DNA of 32,962 nt from an uncultured Collinsella sp. (GTDB lineage Bacteria > Actinomycetota > Coriobacteriia > Coriobacteriales > Coriobacteriaceae): positions 1 to 32,962 of the forward strand of contig URKU01000010.1 of the NCBI GenBank assembly GCA_900548515.1, read 5' to 3'. Each line of letters begins with the position of its first letter. The first letter of the stretch is position 1. This document shows positions 23,354 through 30,059 of this stretch, in pieces. The position numbers and the translations under genes are program-made. The notes under the pieces were generated by a model. The model was not told where the DNA came from, ran no database searches, and saw only the letters and a program-made list of their open reading frames with translations.

Positions 23354-23824
23354 GTGAGCGGCGTCTACCAGCGCAACCGCGAGGTGTCCGAGTACAAGTT
23401 CTTCACGCAGGCCATCGCCATCCGCGTGGAGGTCAACAAGCTGATGGCGTCGTCCTCCGTGGTTCCGAAGGCCTACCGTCTGCTGAACGCGGTGCCGACC
23501 GTGGAGACGGCGCGCAGCATCGTGTACAACGTCAACCGCGCCGACTGCTTCTATCCAAACAGCTCGTTCAACGCGCTGGAGAGGAAACGCTACCTGACGC
23601 TGGCCATAGCGGACTGCGAGCAGCTGATGCTGGACATGCAGTGCCTCATGGATATCGGCCTGCCCGTGAACGCCAACCGCTTCGAGGCGCTGGCGGGAAT
23701 GGTCGAGGAGGAGATCAGGCTGCTGAAGGGCGCGCGCAAGAACGTGCGCGTCACCGGCAAGAAGTCCACCGAGGAGCGCATAGCCGAGGCCGAGGCCGAG
23801 CTAGAGCGCCTGCGTTCGCTATAA
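23354..23824 (+). CDS. avd: Avd-like accessory protein of the DGR
   Basis: A 156-residue all-helical protein starting with GTG at 23354, 5 nt after AGGAGG (23343-23348). The sequence follows the four-helix-bundle accessory (Avd/bAvd) pattern: EVSEYKFFTQAIAIRVEVNK, a central VETARSIVYNVNRADCFYP, then KRYLTLAIADCEQLMLDMQC and EALAGMVEEEIRLLKGARKN. Avd forms a positively charged pentamer that binds the RT and template RNA and is required for retrohoming. The final helix is Glu/Arg-rich. Location between target and template repeat is the classic gene order. Confidence 0.82.
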   Translation: MSGVYQRNREVSEYKFFTQAIAIRVEVNKLMASSSVVPKAYRLLNAVPTVETARSIVYNVNRADCFYPNSSFNALERKRYLTLAIADCEQLMLDMQCLMDIGLPVNANRFEALAGMVEEEIRLLKGARKNVRVTGKKSTEERIAEAEAELERLRSL

Positions 23825-23847
23825 TGGACGGCGGTCGCGCCTTGTTT

Positions 23848-23976
23848 ATCGGTACAATTGGTGGCTGCGTTCCGTTGCGTCGGGCTCCGCGTCCAACGTG
23901 TGCTATGTCAACAACAACGGCAATGCCAACTACAACTCGGCGACGAACGTCTGGGTTCGCCCCCGCCCCGGATTCC
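23848..23976 (+). repeat. DGR template repeat (TR)
   Basis: 129 bp matching the VR; 24 adenines, concentrated in AAC, AAT and TAC codons in the VR reading register (for example the CAACAACAACGGC stretch at 23909-23921). This distribution is diagnostic of a template where adenines become mutable. Seen in the same register it would encode YRYNWWLRSV ... YVNNNGNANYNSATNVW and then runs to a stop, but this copy has no start codon of its own and is presumed transcribed as RNA. A perfect TATAAT at 23820-23825 overlaps the avd stop, about 22 bp before the TR. Confidence 0.9.
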
Positions 23977-24188
23977 CTTATTGCCAGACCGAGTAGGCCC
24001 CAGGGCCGAAAGCAGAGCGCGAAGAGGAAGGAAGGCGCGACCGTCGGGCATGCGCCCGTAAATACGCACCCCGCGAGGGTGGCCGGACGCTGCTTGCATG
24101 GCGCGGCGCTCCGTGGCTTCGCCGCGTTTCATGGCCATACCTCAAGCGGCTGCCAGAGCCACACTGAGAGCCGTGCGGGGTGCCTTCG
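23977..24188 (+). other. Spacer between TR and RT, probably part of the template RNA
   Basis: Part of the 355-bp stretch without a gene that also holds the TR. It contains two small hairpins: CGGGC-ATGC-GCCCG near 24045-24060 and CGCGGCG (24102-24108) / CGCCGCG (24120-24126). In DGRs the region after the TR is transcribed with it, folds and binds RT/Avd to prime cDNA synthesis. Here that function is inferred from position. No protein-coding signal was seen on either strand. Confidence 0.45.
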
Positions 24189-24752
24189 ATGAACTCCGAG
24201 GAAAGAAGGGCCGCGCGCCGCAAGCGCCGCGAGGAGAGGCGCGCCAAGGCCAAGGCCGAGCGCGTGAAGCCGTGCACCCTTGAGGCCGTGGCCGACCTCA
24301 ACAGCCTGTGCAAGGCCTCCAAGCAGGCCGCGCGCGGCGTGATGTGGAAGGCATCCACGCAGCGTTATATGAAGGACTACCTGCGAAACGCGGTCAAATC
24401 GAGGAACGACCTTCTGGAGGGCCGCGACATATGCCGGGGCTTCATCCGCTTCGACCTGTGGGAGCGCCGCAAGCTCAAGAAGATGGCCCGCATGGTCGCC
24501 GATGGCATCATGACCCCCGAGCAGGTGGAGCAGAGCTACCAGAGCTGGCGCGGAGGCATGAAGCGGCTGGACGCGCACCGCAGCGTGCGGGCCATGGACG
24601 CGCTGTACCGAAGCCTGTTCGGAAATCTCGCGCAGGGGGGGGGTGCTCAATGCAGGCCAACCAGAGGGACGATTCAAGCGGAAGCAAGCCATCGCAATAG
24701 CGGAGAACCGGCAACTCAAAGCAGCGGCCTAAGCGAAGCGGCTGCGAAATAA
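24189..24752 (+). pseudogene. Reverse transcriptase of the DGR with the catalytic core deleted in frame
   Basis: An open frame of 187 residues (GTG 24180 is an alternative start). Residues 29-97 resemble the N-terminal fingers of phage DGR-type RTs (CTLEAVADLNSLCKASKQAA, GVMWKASTQRYMKDYLRNAV, RDICRGFIRFDLWER). Residues about 91-146 resemble the far C-terminus (RRKLKKMARMVADGIMTPEQ, SYQSWRGGMKRLDAH, MDALYRSLFGN). Everything between is absent: no palm, no YxDD metal site, no SQxxxN/GxxxG motifs. Family members are usually 300-400 residues, so about 200-250 are missing. The fusion point is at WERRKLKKM (24459-24485). After a run of nine G (24635-24643) the tail is not family-like. Confidence 0.72.
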
Positions 24753-24762
24753 CAGAAACATC

Positions 24763-24786
24763 GAAGGCGTGCTGCGGCGCGCCTTC
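24763..24786 (+). terminator. Possible terminator after the RT gene
   Basis: GAAGGCGTGC (24763-24772), loop TGCG, GCGCGCCTTC (24777-24786): ten pairs with one G-T. It is followed by TTCCTTTG, only a weak T tract, so termination is uncertain; it could be an mRNA processing or attenuation structure. Confidence 0.4.
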
Positions 24787-24870
24787 TTCCTTTGCGCCCA
24801 TCAAAGCGGCTCGGCAATCTCACGGCGCTAATACGATGGCGGCACATTCCCCGACAAGAGAGGAGTCCGC

Positions 24871-25197
24871 ATGGACACTGAGGAAGACACGCCGCGCCCC
24901 AACGATCTTCAAGATGGCACCATGGCCGAGGTCAACGCCCTGCGCGATCTGCTGTCGCAGATCGGCGACCCCGACGCGGCGCACGACGCGGGCGTTATCG
25001 ACGATGACGAGTACGCTGAGCGGAAGGCGCGAAAGCTCGCCTACACCGCGGCGCTCGCCGCCTACGACAGTGGCGAGACGCTCGACGTGTCGGCGCTGAT
25101 CGACCAGATGCGCGAGCGGGCGTCGCAGCCGACGCAGACCGAACAGAACACGGCGAACATCGACTACCTGCTCATGACGGTCGGAGGTGACCAGTAA
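24871..25197 (+). CDS. Small phage protein of the tail/lysis boundary
   Basis: A 108-residue acidic protein with AGAGAGGAG upstream. Its end (TQTEQNTANIDYLLMTVGGD) is a feature I recognise from small proteins just before XkdX and holin genes in Gram-positive phages, the N-I-D-Y-L-L-M being the constant part. It has helices around NALRDLLSQIGD and EYAERKARKLAYTAALAA. Probably a tail-tip or XkdX partner; function unproven. Overlaps the XkdX gene start (TAATG). Confidence 0.6.
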   Translation: MDTEEDTPRPNDLQDGTMAEVNALRDLLSQIGDPDAAHDAGVIDDDEYAERKARKLAYTAALAAYDSGETLDVSALIDQMRERASQPTQTEQNTANIDYLLMTVGGDQ

Positions 25198-25364
25198 TGC
25201 CAACGAAGAAAACCGACGAGCATTCCAAGCACTTCGCGCTCGTCAAGAAGTACTACGACCGACCTCTTTGGAGTAAGGCGCGAGTACACAAGGCCGTCGA
25301 GTGCAAGTGGATCACCGCCGACGAGTACAAGGAGATCACCGGCGAGGAGTACACGGCCGAATAG
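25197..25364 (+). CDS. xkdX: XkdX-family protein
   Basis: A 55-residue protein. The core HFALVKKYYDRPLWSKARVH then VECKWITADEYKEITGEEY matches the XkdX family, small tail/baseplate-associated proteins found between receptor-binding genes and the holin. Its length is typical for the family. It was placed by reading the overlapping ATG at the preceding stop. Confidence 0.82.
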   Translation: MPTKKTDEHSKHFALVKKYYDRPLWSKARVHKAVECKWITADEYKEITGEEYTAE

Positions 25365-25372
25365 GCGGAAGG

Positions 25373-25798
25373 ATGGCGCCCAGGATGGAAGTGCTCAAAC
25401 TTTTTGCGCCTTACGGACCGGCTTGGCTTGGCGGCGTGCTCCTGACGCTCGTTGCGTTCTACTTCGGGAAACAATTTCTTGAGGAGTACAAACGCCAAAA
25501 CCAGCGGAAGGGCGAGCTCGACCTCAAGCGCGAGGAGCGCAAGCAGGCCGAAGTCGACGAGCGCGCGCAGCGGGACCGCGAGCGCTCGCAGATGGAGGGC
25601 CGCATCGCCGCGCAGATGGAGCGCAGCAACAGCCTCATGGAGGCGATGAAGACGCTCATGGAGTCCGTCGTGGCGTCCAACGAGGTCTTGCACGCGGACT
25701 TGGCGCACAGCCAGGCGAGGAGCCAGGGGATGGCCGAGAAGGTCGACCACATCTGCGACCGCGTCGACCTTATCTACAGCAAGGAATCCGACAGATAG
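25373..25798 (+). CDS. Membrane-anchored coiled-coil protein, possible lysis accessory
   Basis: A 141-residue protein from ATG 25373 (an in-frame ATG at 25385 is possible). Residues about 8-33 form a membrane helix (LFAPYGPAWLGGVLLTLVAFYF), followed by about 80 residues of a charged coiled coil (KREERKQAEVDERAQRDRER) and VDHICDRVDLIYSKE at the end. The single anchor plus long coil resembles holin-associated or spanin-like accessory proteins, though Gram-positive phages usually lack spanins. Directly before the holin gene. Confidence 0.55.
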   Translation: MAPRMEVLKLFAPYGPAWLGGVLLTLVAFYFGKQFLEEYKRQNQRKGELDLKREERKQAEVDERAQRDRERSQMEGRIAAQMERSNSLMEAMKTLMESVVASNEVLHADLAHSQARSQGMAEKVDHICDRVDLIYSKESDR

Positions 25799-25808
25799 GA
25801 GCAATCGA

Positions 25809-26114
25809 ATGAATGAGATCCAGGCGGGCCTCACGGTGTGCACGGTCCTGGTCGTGCCGTACATCGTGCAGGCGATCAAGACGAAGGCGATGACGGGCAA
25901 CGTCGCCCGCTGGACGGCAATCGCCGTCTCGGCGGGATGCGGCGCCCTCACGGCCATGTCGGGCGGCGTCCCGACCGAACCCTCGGCATGGGTTACGTCC
26001 ATCTTCGCCGCGGTAGGCGGCGTTCAGGTGGCCTACGCGGCCTTCAAATCGGTCGGCATCACGGACAAATGGCTGGACGCCCTGCTGGCGCTCGGCGACA
26101 TCAAGGAGGACTAA
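25809..26114 (+). CDS. Holin
   Basis: A 101-residue hydrophobic protein. Three predicted membrane helices: residues about 6-23 (AGLTVCTVLVVPYIVQAI), about 34-50 (RWTAIAVSAGCGALTAM) and about 60-80 (SAWVTSIFAAVGGVQVAYAA), with a short acidic cytoplasmic C-terminus (ALGDIKED). Size, topology and the position directly upstream of the endolysin identify a phage holin that opens the membrane for lysin release. AGGAG precedes the ATG; the stop overlaps the endolysin start (TAATG). Confidence 0.82.
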   Translation: MNEIQAGLTVCTVLVVPYIVQAIKTKAMTGNVARWTAIAVSAGCGALTAMSGGVPTEPSAWVTSIFAAVGGVQVAYAAFKSVGITDKWLDALLALGDIKED

Positions 26115-27178
26115 TGGCAGACTTCGCAAACGTCCAGCCGGACGAGTACAAGCTTCTGGGGCGCAACTTCTCGGCGGGCCGTCCGTTCGGCATCAAGGGC
26201 GTCACGATCCACCACATGGCGGGCGACCTCAACGCCGGCCAGTGCAACGGCATCTGGGGCGCCAACGGCTGCTCGGCGCACTACTCGGTCGACCGCAACG
26301 GCTACATCGTGCAGCACGTCAACGATCTCGACCGCGCCTACGCCTGCGGCGACGGAATCGGCACTGGACGCGGCAACGATACGACCATCTCCATCGAGCA
26401 CGCCAACAGCGGCAGCAACCCGTGGACGGTCCACGAGAAGGCAATCGAGAGCGGCGCACACCTTGTCGCGGCCCTGTGCCTGTACTACGGCCTCGGTCGC
26501 CCCGAGTGGTGCAAGAACGTGTTCCCGCACCGCTACTGGAGCGCCACGGCTTGCCCCGGCGAGCTTGCGGGCTCCCAGCGCGACCATTACATGCAGCGCG
26601 CCCAGGCGTGGTACGACGCGATGAAGGGCGGCAAGGCGCCCGCCCCCTCCGCTGCCGCTAAGCCTGCCGCGGCAAAGCCCTCTCAGGCGGCATCCGGCGG
26701 CTTCACGAAGGCATCTGGCAAGCGCATCCCCGTCCACTACTCCCTCCACCTCAAGGGCGGCGGCTGGCTGGACGAGGTGACCGACTTCGGCGCCGGGGAC
26801 AACGGCTTCGCGGGCTACCCGTGCCGACAGCACGACCTCCTTTGCGCCCGAGTCGATCGCGGCACGCTCAAGTATCAGGTCCACACCATCGAGGACGGCT
26901 GGCTTGACTATGTTTCCAAGGGCGACCGCAACGATACCGTGAACGGTTGCGCCGGCATCGCCGGCCACACCATCGACGGTGTACGCATGTACTACGTGAC
27001 CCCGGGCGGCGAGGAGTACAAGCAGGCGTGGTATCGCTCGCAGACCACCGCGCGCGCCGGATGGCTCGACACCGTGTGCGACGACGGCTCCACCTACGGC
27101 GGCGACGACTACGCCGGTTTCTACGGCGAGCCGCTCGACCGACTCCAAGTCTGCGTCACCGACGGCAACCCGTACTAG
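26114..27178 (+). CDS. Endolysin, N-acetylmuramoyl-L-alanine amidase
   Basis: A 354-residue protein. Residues about 15-165 are an Amidase_2 domain: first zinc ligand in TIHHMAG (H34), GCSAHYSVDRNGYIVQHV, TISIEHANSG and the C-terminal ligands H139 and C147 in FPHRYWSATACPGEL. A Pro/Ala-rich linker (about 212-233) leads to a C-terminal wall-binding region of two similar segments (GGGWLDEVTDFGAGDNGFAG and EDGWLDYVSKGDRNDTVNG with W-L-D repeats, and a third W-L-D-T at the end). It cuts the amide bond between muramic acid and the stem peptide. No signal peptide, so it needs the holin. Confidence 0.93.
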   Translation: MADFANVQPDEYKLLGRNFSAGRPFGIKGVTIHHMAGDLNAGQCNGIWGANGCSAHYSVDRNGYIVQHVNDLDRAYACGDGIGTGRGNDTTISIEHANSGSNPWTVHEKAIESGAHLVAALCLYYGLGRPEWCKNVFPHRYWSATACPGELAGSQRDHYMQRAQAWYDAMKGGKAPAPSAAAKPAAAKPSQAASGGFTKASGKRIPVHYSLHLKGGGWLDEVTDFGAGDNGFAGYPCRQHDLLCARVDRGTLKYQVHTIEDGWLDYVSKGDRNDTVNGCAGIAGHTIDGVRMYYVTPGGEEYKQAWYRSQTTARAGWLDTVCDDGSTYGGDDYAGFYGEPLDRLQVCVTDGNPY

Positions 27179-27179
27179 C

Positions 27180-27269
27180 ATGATCGCGCTGGCTTTCGTC
27201 CTCGGCGCGCTCTTCGGCGGCACCGTGGCGACAATCGGCCTGTGCCTCGTGAGCATCAACGGGCGCTAG
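27180..27269 (+). CDS. DUF3789-like mini membrane protein (29 aa)
   Basis: A 29-residue frame 1 bp after the endolysin stop. The sequence MIALAFVLGALFGGTVATIG is one hydrophobic segment with a Gly-Gly-Thr turn, like the DUF3789 family of tiny phage proteins. It ends just before the late-operon terminator. A lysis-modulating role is possible but unproven; too short for confident homology. Confidence 0.55.
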   Translation: MIALAFVLGALFGGTVATIGLCLVSINGR

Positions 27270-27275
27270 CCGCGG

Positions 27276-27305
27276 CCCGCTCGGGTTATCCCGGGCGGGT
27301 TTTTT
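27276..27305 (+). terminator. Late-operon intrinsic terminator
   Basis: CCCGCTCGGG (27276-27285), loop TTAT, CCCGGGCGGG (27290-27299) with one T-G pair, followed by six T (27300-27305). It ends the + strand late operon shortly before the convergent integrase gene. Confidence 0.85.
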
Positions 27306-27322
27306 CTCGAGAAAAGGTGTTG

Positions 27323-28801
27323 CTACGCCGCCCGTGGTATCCTGAGCAGCACGACGGTCCCAACGGCGCAGATCTCGGTTCTAGAATCTAGGCAGACGGG
27401 GCACCATTCCAATTTTGCTCGAACCCGCTGGATGTCCAATCTGGCGGGTTCGCCCTTTTTGTCGTAGTTCAGCGTGACCAGTATCTCGTCCTCCGAGACG
27501 ACAGCCTGCCACACGAACGCCTTCAGCAGCGTCGCGTCGTCGAGCGCCGTCCCGCACTGCAGGAAGTCGGCGAAGCGCTCCGGGTCTATCCGCTCGTCCG
27601 TGATGGCCTCGAGGTCGTACCTCGCGCGCGCCTGCTGCTCCTCGAGCTCGGCTATGCGCTCGTTCACGCCCGGCGCTATCACGCCCTGCTCGATGGCGTT
27701 GAGGATGTTCCTCAGGCCCCTCTCCGCGGCCCTGAGCGAGTCCTCCGCCTGCCTGCGGCGCGCCCTCACCTCGGCAGTGTCCGCGCGCTCCGCTACCATG
27801 TTGGCTATCTGCAGCGCCTCGCCGCGGTCGCCCAGCAGCTCCCTCAGCGCCGAGGCTATGGAGCCCTCGAGCTCCTCGCGCCTGATGTTGCGGACGCACG
27901 ACCCCGGGCAGCTGTAGTACTCGTACTTCACGTTGTTGCGGCCCCTGCCGCTCACGCCCTGCAGGTTCCTGCCGCATTCCGCGCACAGCGCCGCCCCCGC
28001 GAGGGCGAAGTCGCCCCAGTTCTCGCTCGAGCGCTGCTTGCGGCACTTGATTCCCTGGACCTCCATGAACGTCACCTCGTCCACTATCGCCGGCATCCCG
28101 CCCTCGCGGACGATGCCTCCCCACTCGTACCTGCCCGTGTACCTTCGGTCGCGCAGCATCTGCTGCACCATCGCCTGGCCGCACGGGTTGCCCTTGCGCG
28201 TCCTGAGGCCGCGCCGAGCGAACTCGCGCGCTATCGCGTTCATGGACATGCGCTCAAGCCTCAGCGCGAAGGCCTCGCGCACCCACGCCGCCTGCGCCTC
28301 GTCGACCTCGTACTCGTCGTCCCCGTTCCTGCGGTATCCGAAGATGCGCACGCCGTTGGTCTTGCACTTGAGGGCGTTGCCCTCCATTCCGCGCTTGGTC
28401 CTGATGGCGGTCTTCCTCGACTCGCAGGCGGCGAGCCCCTCGAGCAGCTTCTCGTAGATGATGCCCTCAGGGCTGTCGGGTATCTGCTCGAGCGCCGAGA
28501 CCAGCTTGACCCCGTGCGTGGCGAGCTCGCGCTTGTATATCGGCGCGTCGTACTCGCCGCGGCTGAAGCGGTCCATCATGTAGACGAGGACGATCTCGCT
28601 CTCGCCGGCGTTGGCTATCATCCGCTGGAACTCGGGGCGGTCGTCGGTGCGCCCCGACACGGCGCGGTCGCAGTACTCCGCCGCGACCTCGTAGCCCTCG
28701 CGCGCGCACCACTCGCGGCAGACGCGCAGCTGGTCCTCGATCGACGCTTCTCTCTGCCTGTTGCACGAGAACCTCGCGTATATCACTGCCCTCTTTGGCA
28801 T
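27323..28801 (-). CDS. int: Large serine recombinase (phage integrase)
   Basis: A 492-residue protein on the minus strand. The resolvase/invertase catalytic domain begins KRAVIYARFSCNRQREASIE with the nucleophile Ser12 (YARFS); DRAVSGRTDDRPEFQRM and VYMMDRFSRG complete the active-site region. The recombinase domain includes GYRRNGDDEYEVDEAQ, the zinc ribbon follows at about 270-310 (CAECG ... CPGSC), and a coiled coil (EEQQARARYDLEAITDERID) precedes the end. Large serine integrases join attP and attB without host factors. Downstream of the repressor operon, so made during lysogeny. ATG 28801 has GGAAGGG upstream. Confidence 0.93.
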   Translation of the reverse strand: MPKRAVIYARFSCNRQREASIEDQLRVCREWCAREGYEVAAEYCDRAVSGRTDDRPEFQRMIANAGESEIVLVYMMDRFSRGEYDAPIYKRELATHGVKLVSALEQIPDSPEGIIYEKLLEGLAACESRKTAIRTKRGMEGNALKCKTNGVRIFGYRRNGDDEYEVDEAQAAWVREAFALRLERMSMNAIAREFARRGLRTRKGNPCGQAMVQQMLRDRRYTGRYEWGGIVREGGMPAIVDEVTFMEVQGIKCRKQRSSENWGDFALAGAALCAECGRNLQGVSGRGRNNVKYEYYSCPGSCVRNIRREELEGSIASALRELLGDRGEALQIANMVAERADTAEVRARRRQAEDSLRAAERGLRNILNAIEQGVIAPGVNERIAELEEQQARARYDLEAITDERIDPERFADFLQCGTALDDATLLKAFVWQAVVSEDEILVTLNYDKKGEPARLDIQRVRAKLEWCPVCLDSRTEICAVGTVVLLRIPRAA

Positions 28802-28856
28802 AATGTGAATGTCACCCTTCCTTCAAGTTGAGTTTGCATGGGTGCACTGGTTGGAT

Positions 28857-28896
28857 GCCCCGTCGGCTAAAGCGGTACCAGCGCTGCCGACGGGGC
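28857..28896. repeat. Inverted repeat near the integrase start, candidate attP or terminator
   Basis: GCCCCGTCGGC (28857-28867) and GCCGACGGGGC (28886-28896) are perfect 11-bp complements separated by 18 bp that include GGTACC. The repeat lies 56 bp upstream of the integrase start. Serine-integrase attP sites are imperfect dyads of about 50 bp close to the integrase gene, which fits. The TCTTTTATC after the right arm would also suit a + strand terminator, yet no + strand gene ends here. Confidence 0.5.
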
Positions 28897-28900
28897 TCTT

Positions 28901-29797
28901 TTATCTTCCGAGATAGACAACGGTCACCCTCCATATGGGAGAGCCGTCGTGACCTTCGCGCTTTTGGCAGCAGGCGAAATAGGGGCGTTCGCCGGCATGC
29001 TCGGCGAGGGTCTTGTAGTGCACGCACCTCGCGCTGACATCGGCCGCCATCGCCCCGTTCACAAAGACGGCGACATGTGGTTTCGCCTTTGACCCGCGAG
29101 GAGTCGGGATCAGCTCCGTGGAGACCTCGACCGGAAATACCCCGCTTTTTCTCCTGCCGGTCCACTTGTCATCCTCGATGTAGACGCAGTCTCCGTCCAC
29201 GCCCACCGGCAGTTCTCGCCCGCACGCCTTCGACAGTTCAAGCCTGGTGCGCTCCGATAAGGCGGCCGACTCGCATTCGGGGGAATGCCTTTCCTCGAAG
29301 CTGACGTCGCGTCCAAGGCCCTTGCAGGCATCGAGCCACGCGAATATCTCCTCGGGCTCGTCGATCATCATGACGACGGTTGGGATTCCCTTGGCGTACC
29401 ATCCCGTCATTCTGCACGACACGGTGATCCTGTATCCGAGCTCCGTAATGTCCTTGAACGTGTTTCCGAGAGCCGACGCTGCCCCAAACACCTTTCCTTT
29501 GTACGCGAGCGCGAAGCCATTGTCCGTAGTGTCCCATACGCCACCCGTGAGCTCGCTTCTCAGCCGCATTGGCTTCGTCACGACTTCGGCATCGAACACA
29601 TCACCTTTACGAATCTTCCTCAACGGCTCGCCGTAATAGACGTATACGGTGCGCTCGCACTCACCGCGAAACGATATGGACTTGCCAACGCCAACCTGCT
29701 GGCCAATCTTAGCGGCAGCAGCGTCCCCTATCATATCTTTCGCCGTGCTGAGAGCGGCGTTAGCGGCGGCTCTCGCAATGTCACCGAACAGACCCAT
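28901..29797 (-). CDS. Unknown protein of the lysogeny operon
   Basis: A 298-residue protein, 3 bp downstream of the repressor gene on the same strand, with AGGGGGA before its ATG (29797). The N-terminus (MGLFGDIARAAANAALSTAK) is an amphipathic helix that could touch membranes. Middle motifs include FRGECERTVYVYYGEPLRKI, NGFALAYKGKVFGAASALGN and ELGYRITVSCRMTGWYAKGI; the last recalls small nucleic-acid-binding barrels (HIRAN-like) but I would not assign it. Lower G+C than the late genes. Expressed with the repressor, so a role in lysogen behaviour (superinfection exclusion, immunity or toxin protection) is a fair guess. Confidence 0.6.
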   Translation of the reverse strand: MGLFGDIARAAANAALSTAKDMIGDAAAAKIGQQVGVGKSISFRGECERTVYVYYGEPLRKIRKGDVFDAEVVTKPMRLRSELTGGVWDTTDNGFALAYKGKVFGAASALGNTFKDITELGYRITVSCRMTGWYAKGIPTVVMMIDEPEEIFAWLDACKGLGRDVSFEERHSPECESAALSERTRLELSKACGRELPVGVDGDCVYIEDDKWTGRRKSGVFPVEVSTELIPTPRGSKAKPHVAVFVNGAMAADVSARCVHYKTLAEHAGERPYFACCQKREGHDGSPIWRVTVVYLGR

Positions 29798-29800
29798 AGG

Positions 29801-30016
29801 TCATTCCCCCTCGTCCCACGAACCAGTCCCAAGCAACTCATCGACAGAGCACCCATAGAATCTGGCGAGCTTCACAAGCTTCGTTCCATTTATCTCGCGC
29901 TGCCCGTTTTCAATCATCGAGTACATGGGTACGCCGATGCCGAGTGCGCTGGCAACCTCTGGCTGCTTCTTCTTGTATTTGAGCCTCGTTTCTTTGAGGC
30001 GAAACTTCATGCCCAC
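29801..30016 (-). CDS. XRE-family repressor
   Basis: A 71-residue minus-strand protein, GTG start at 30016 with AGGAGGT spaced 5 nt (ATG at 30010 is an alternative). It is essentially one HTH domain: KFRLKETRLKYKKKQPEVAS (helices 1-2), ALGIGVPMYSMIENGQREIN (turn and recognition helix) and KLVKLARFYGCSVDELLG. There is no C-terminal protease or dimerisation domain, unlike CI. The divergent orientation to the Cro-like gene and the operators in between identify it as the lysogeny repressor. Confidence 0.82.
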   Translation of the reverse strand: MGMKFRLKETRLKYKKKQPEVASALGIGVPMYSMIENGQREINGTKLVKLARFYGCSVDELLGTGSWDEGE

Positions 30017-30059
30017 GGTTACCTCCTGTTTCTAAGCGTGAGCATATTGTACAAAAAGA

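Noticed and set aside
23848..23995. The template repeat as a second, truncated lectin-like gene copy
   Set aside because: The stretch lacks a start codon and ribosome-binding site, is confined to the repeat, and its adenine-rich codons and location before the RT gene are those of a DGR template.
26111..27259. 382-codon open frame on the minus strand across the endolysin
   Set aside because: It lies opposite a clear amidase gene; in G/C-rich coding DNA antisense frames stay open by codon bias. No ribosome-binding site or known domain.
28857..28905. Reading the 11-bp dyad upstream of the integrase as a plain terminator
   Set aside because: A T-rich stretch follows only on the + strand, where no gene ends nearby; on the minus strand, where the lysogeny gene ends, no T tract follows. 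Kept as an attP candidate, though the terminator reading is not fully excluded.
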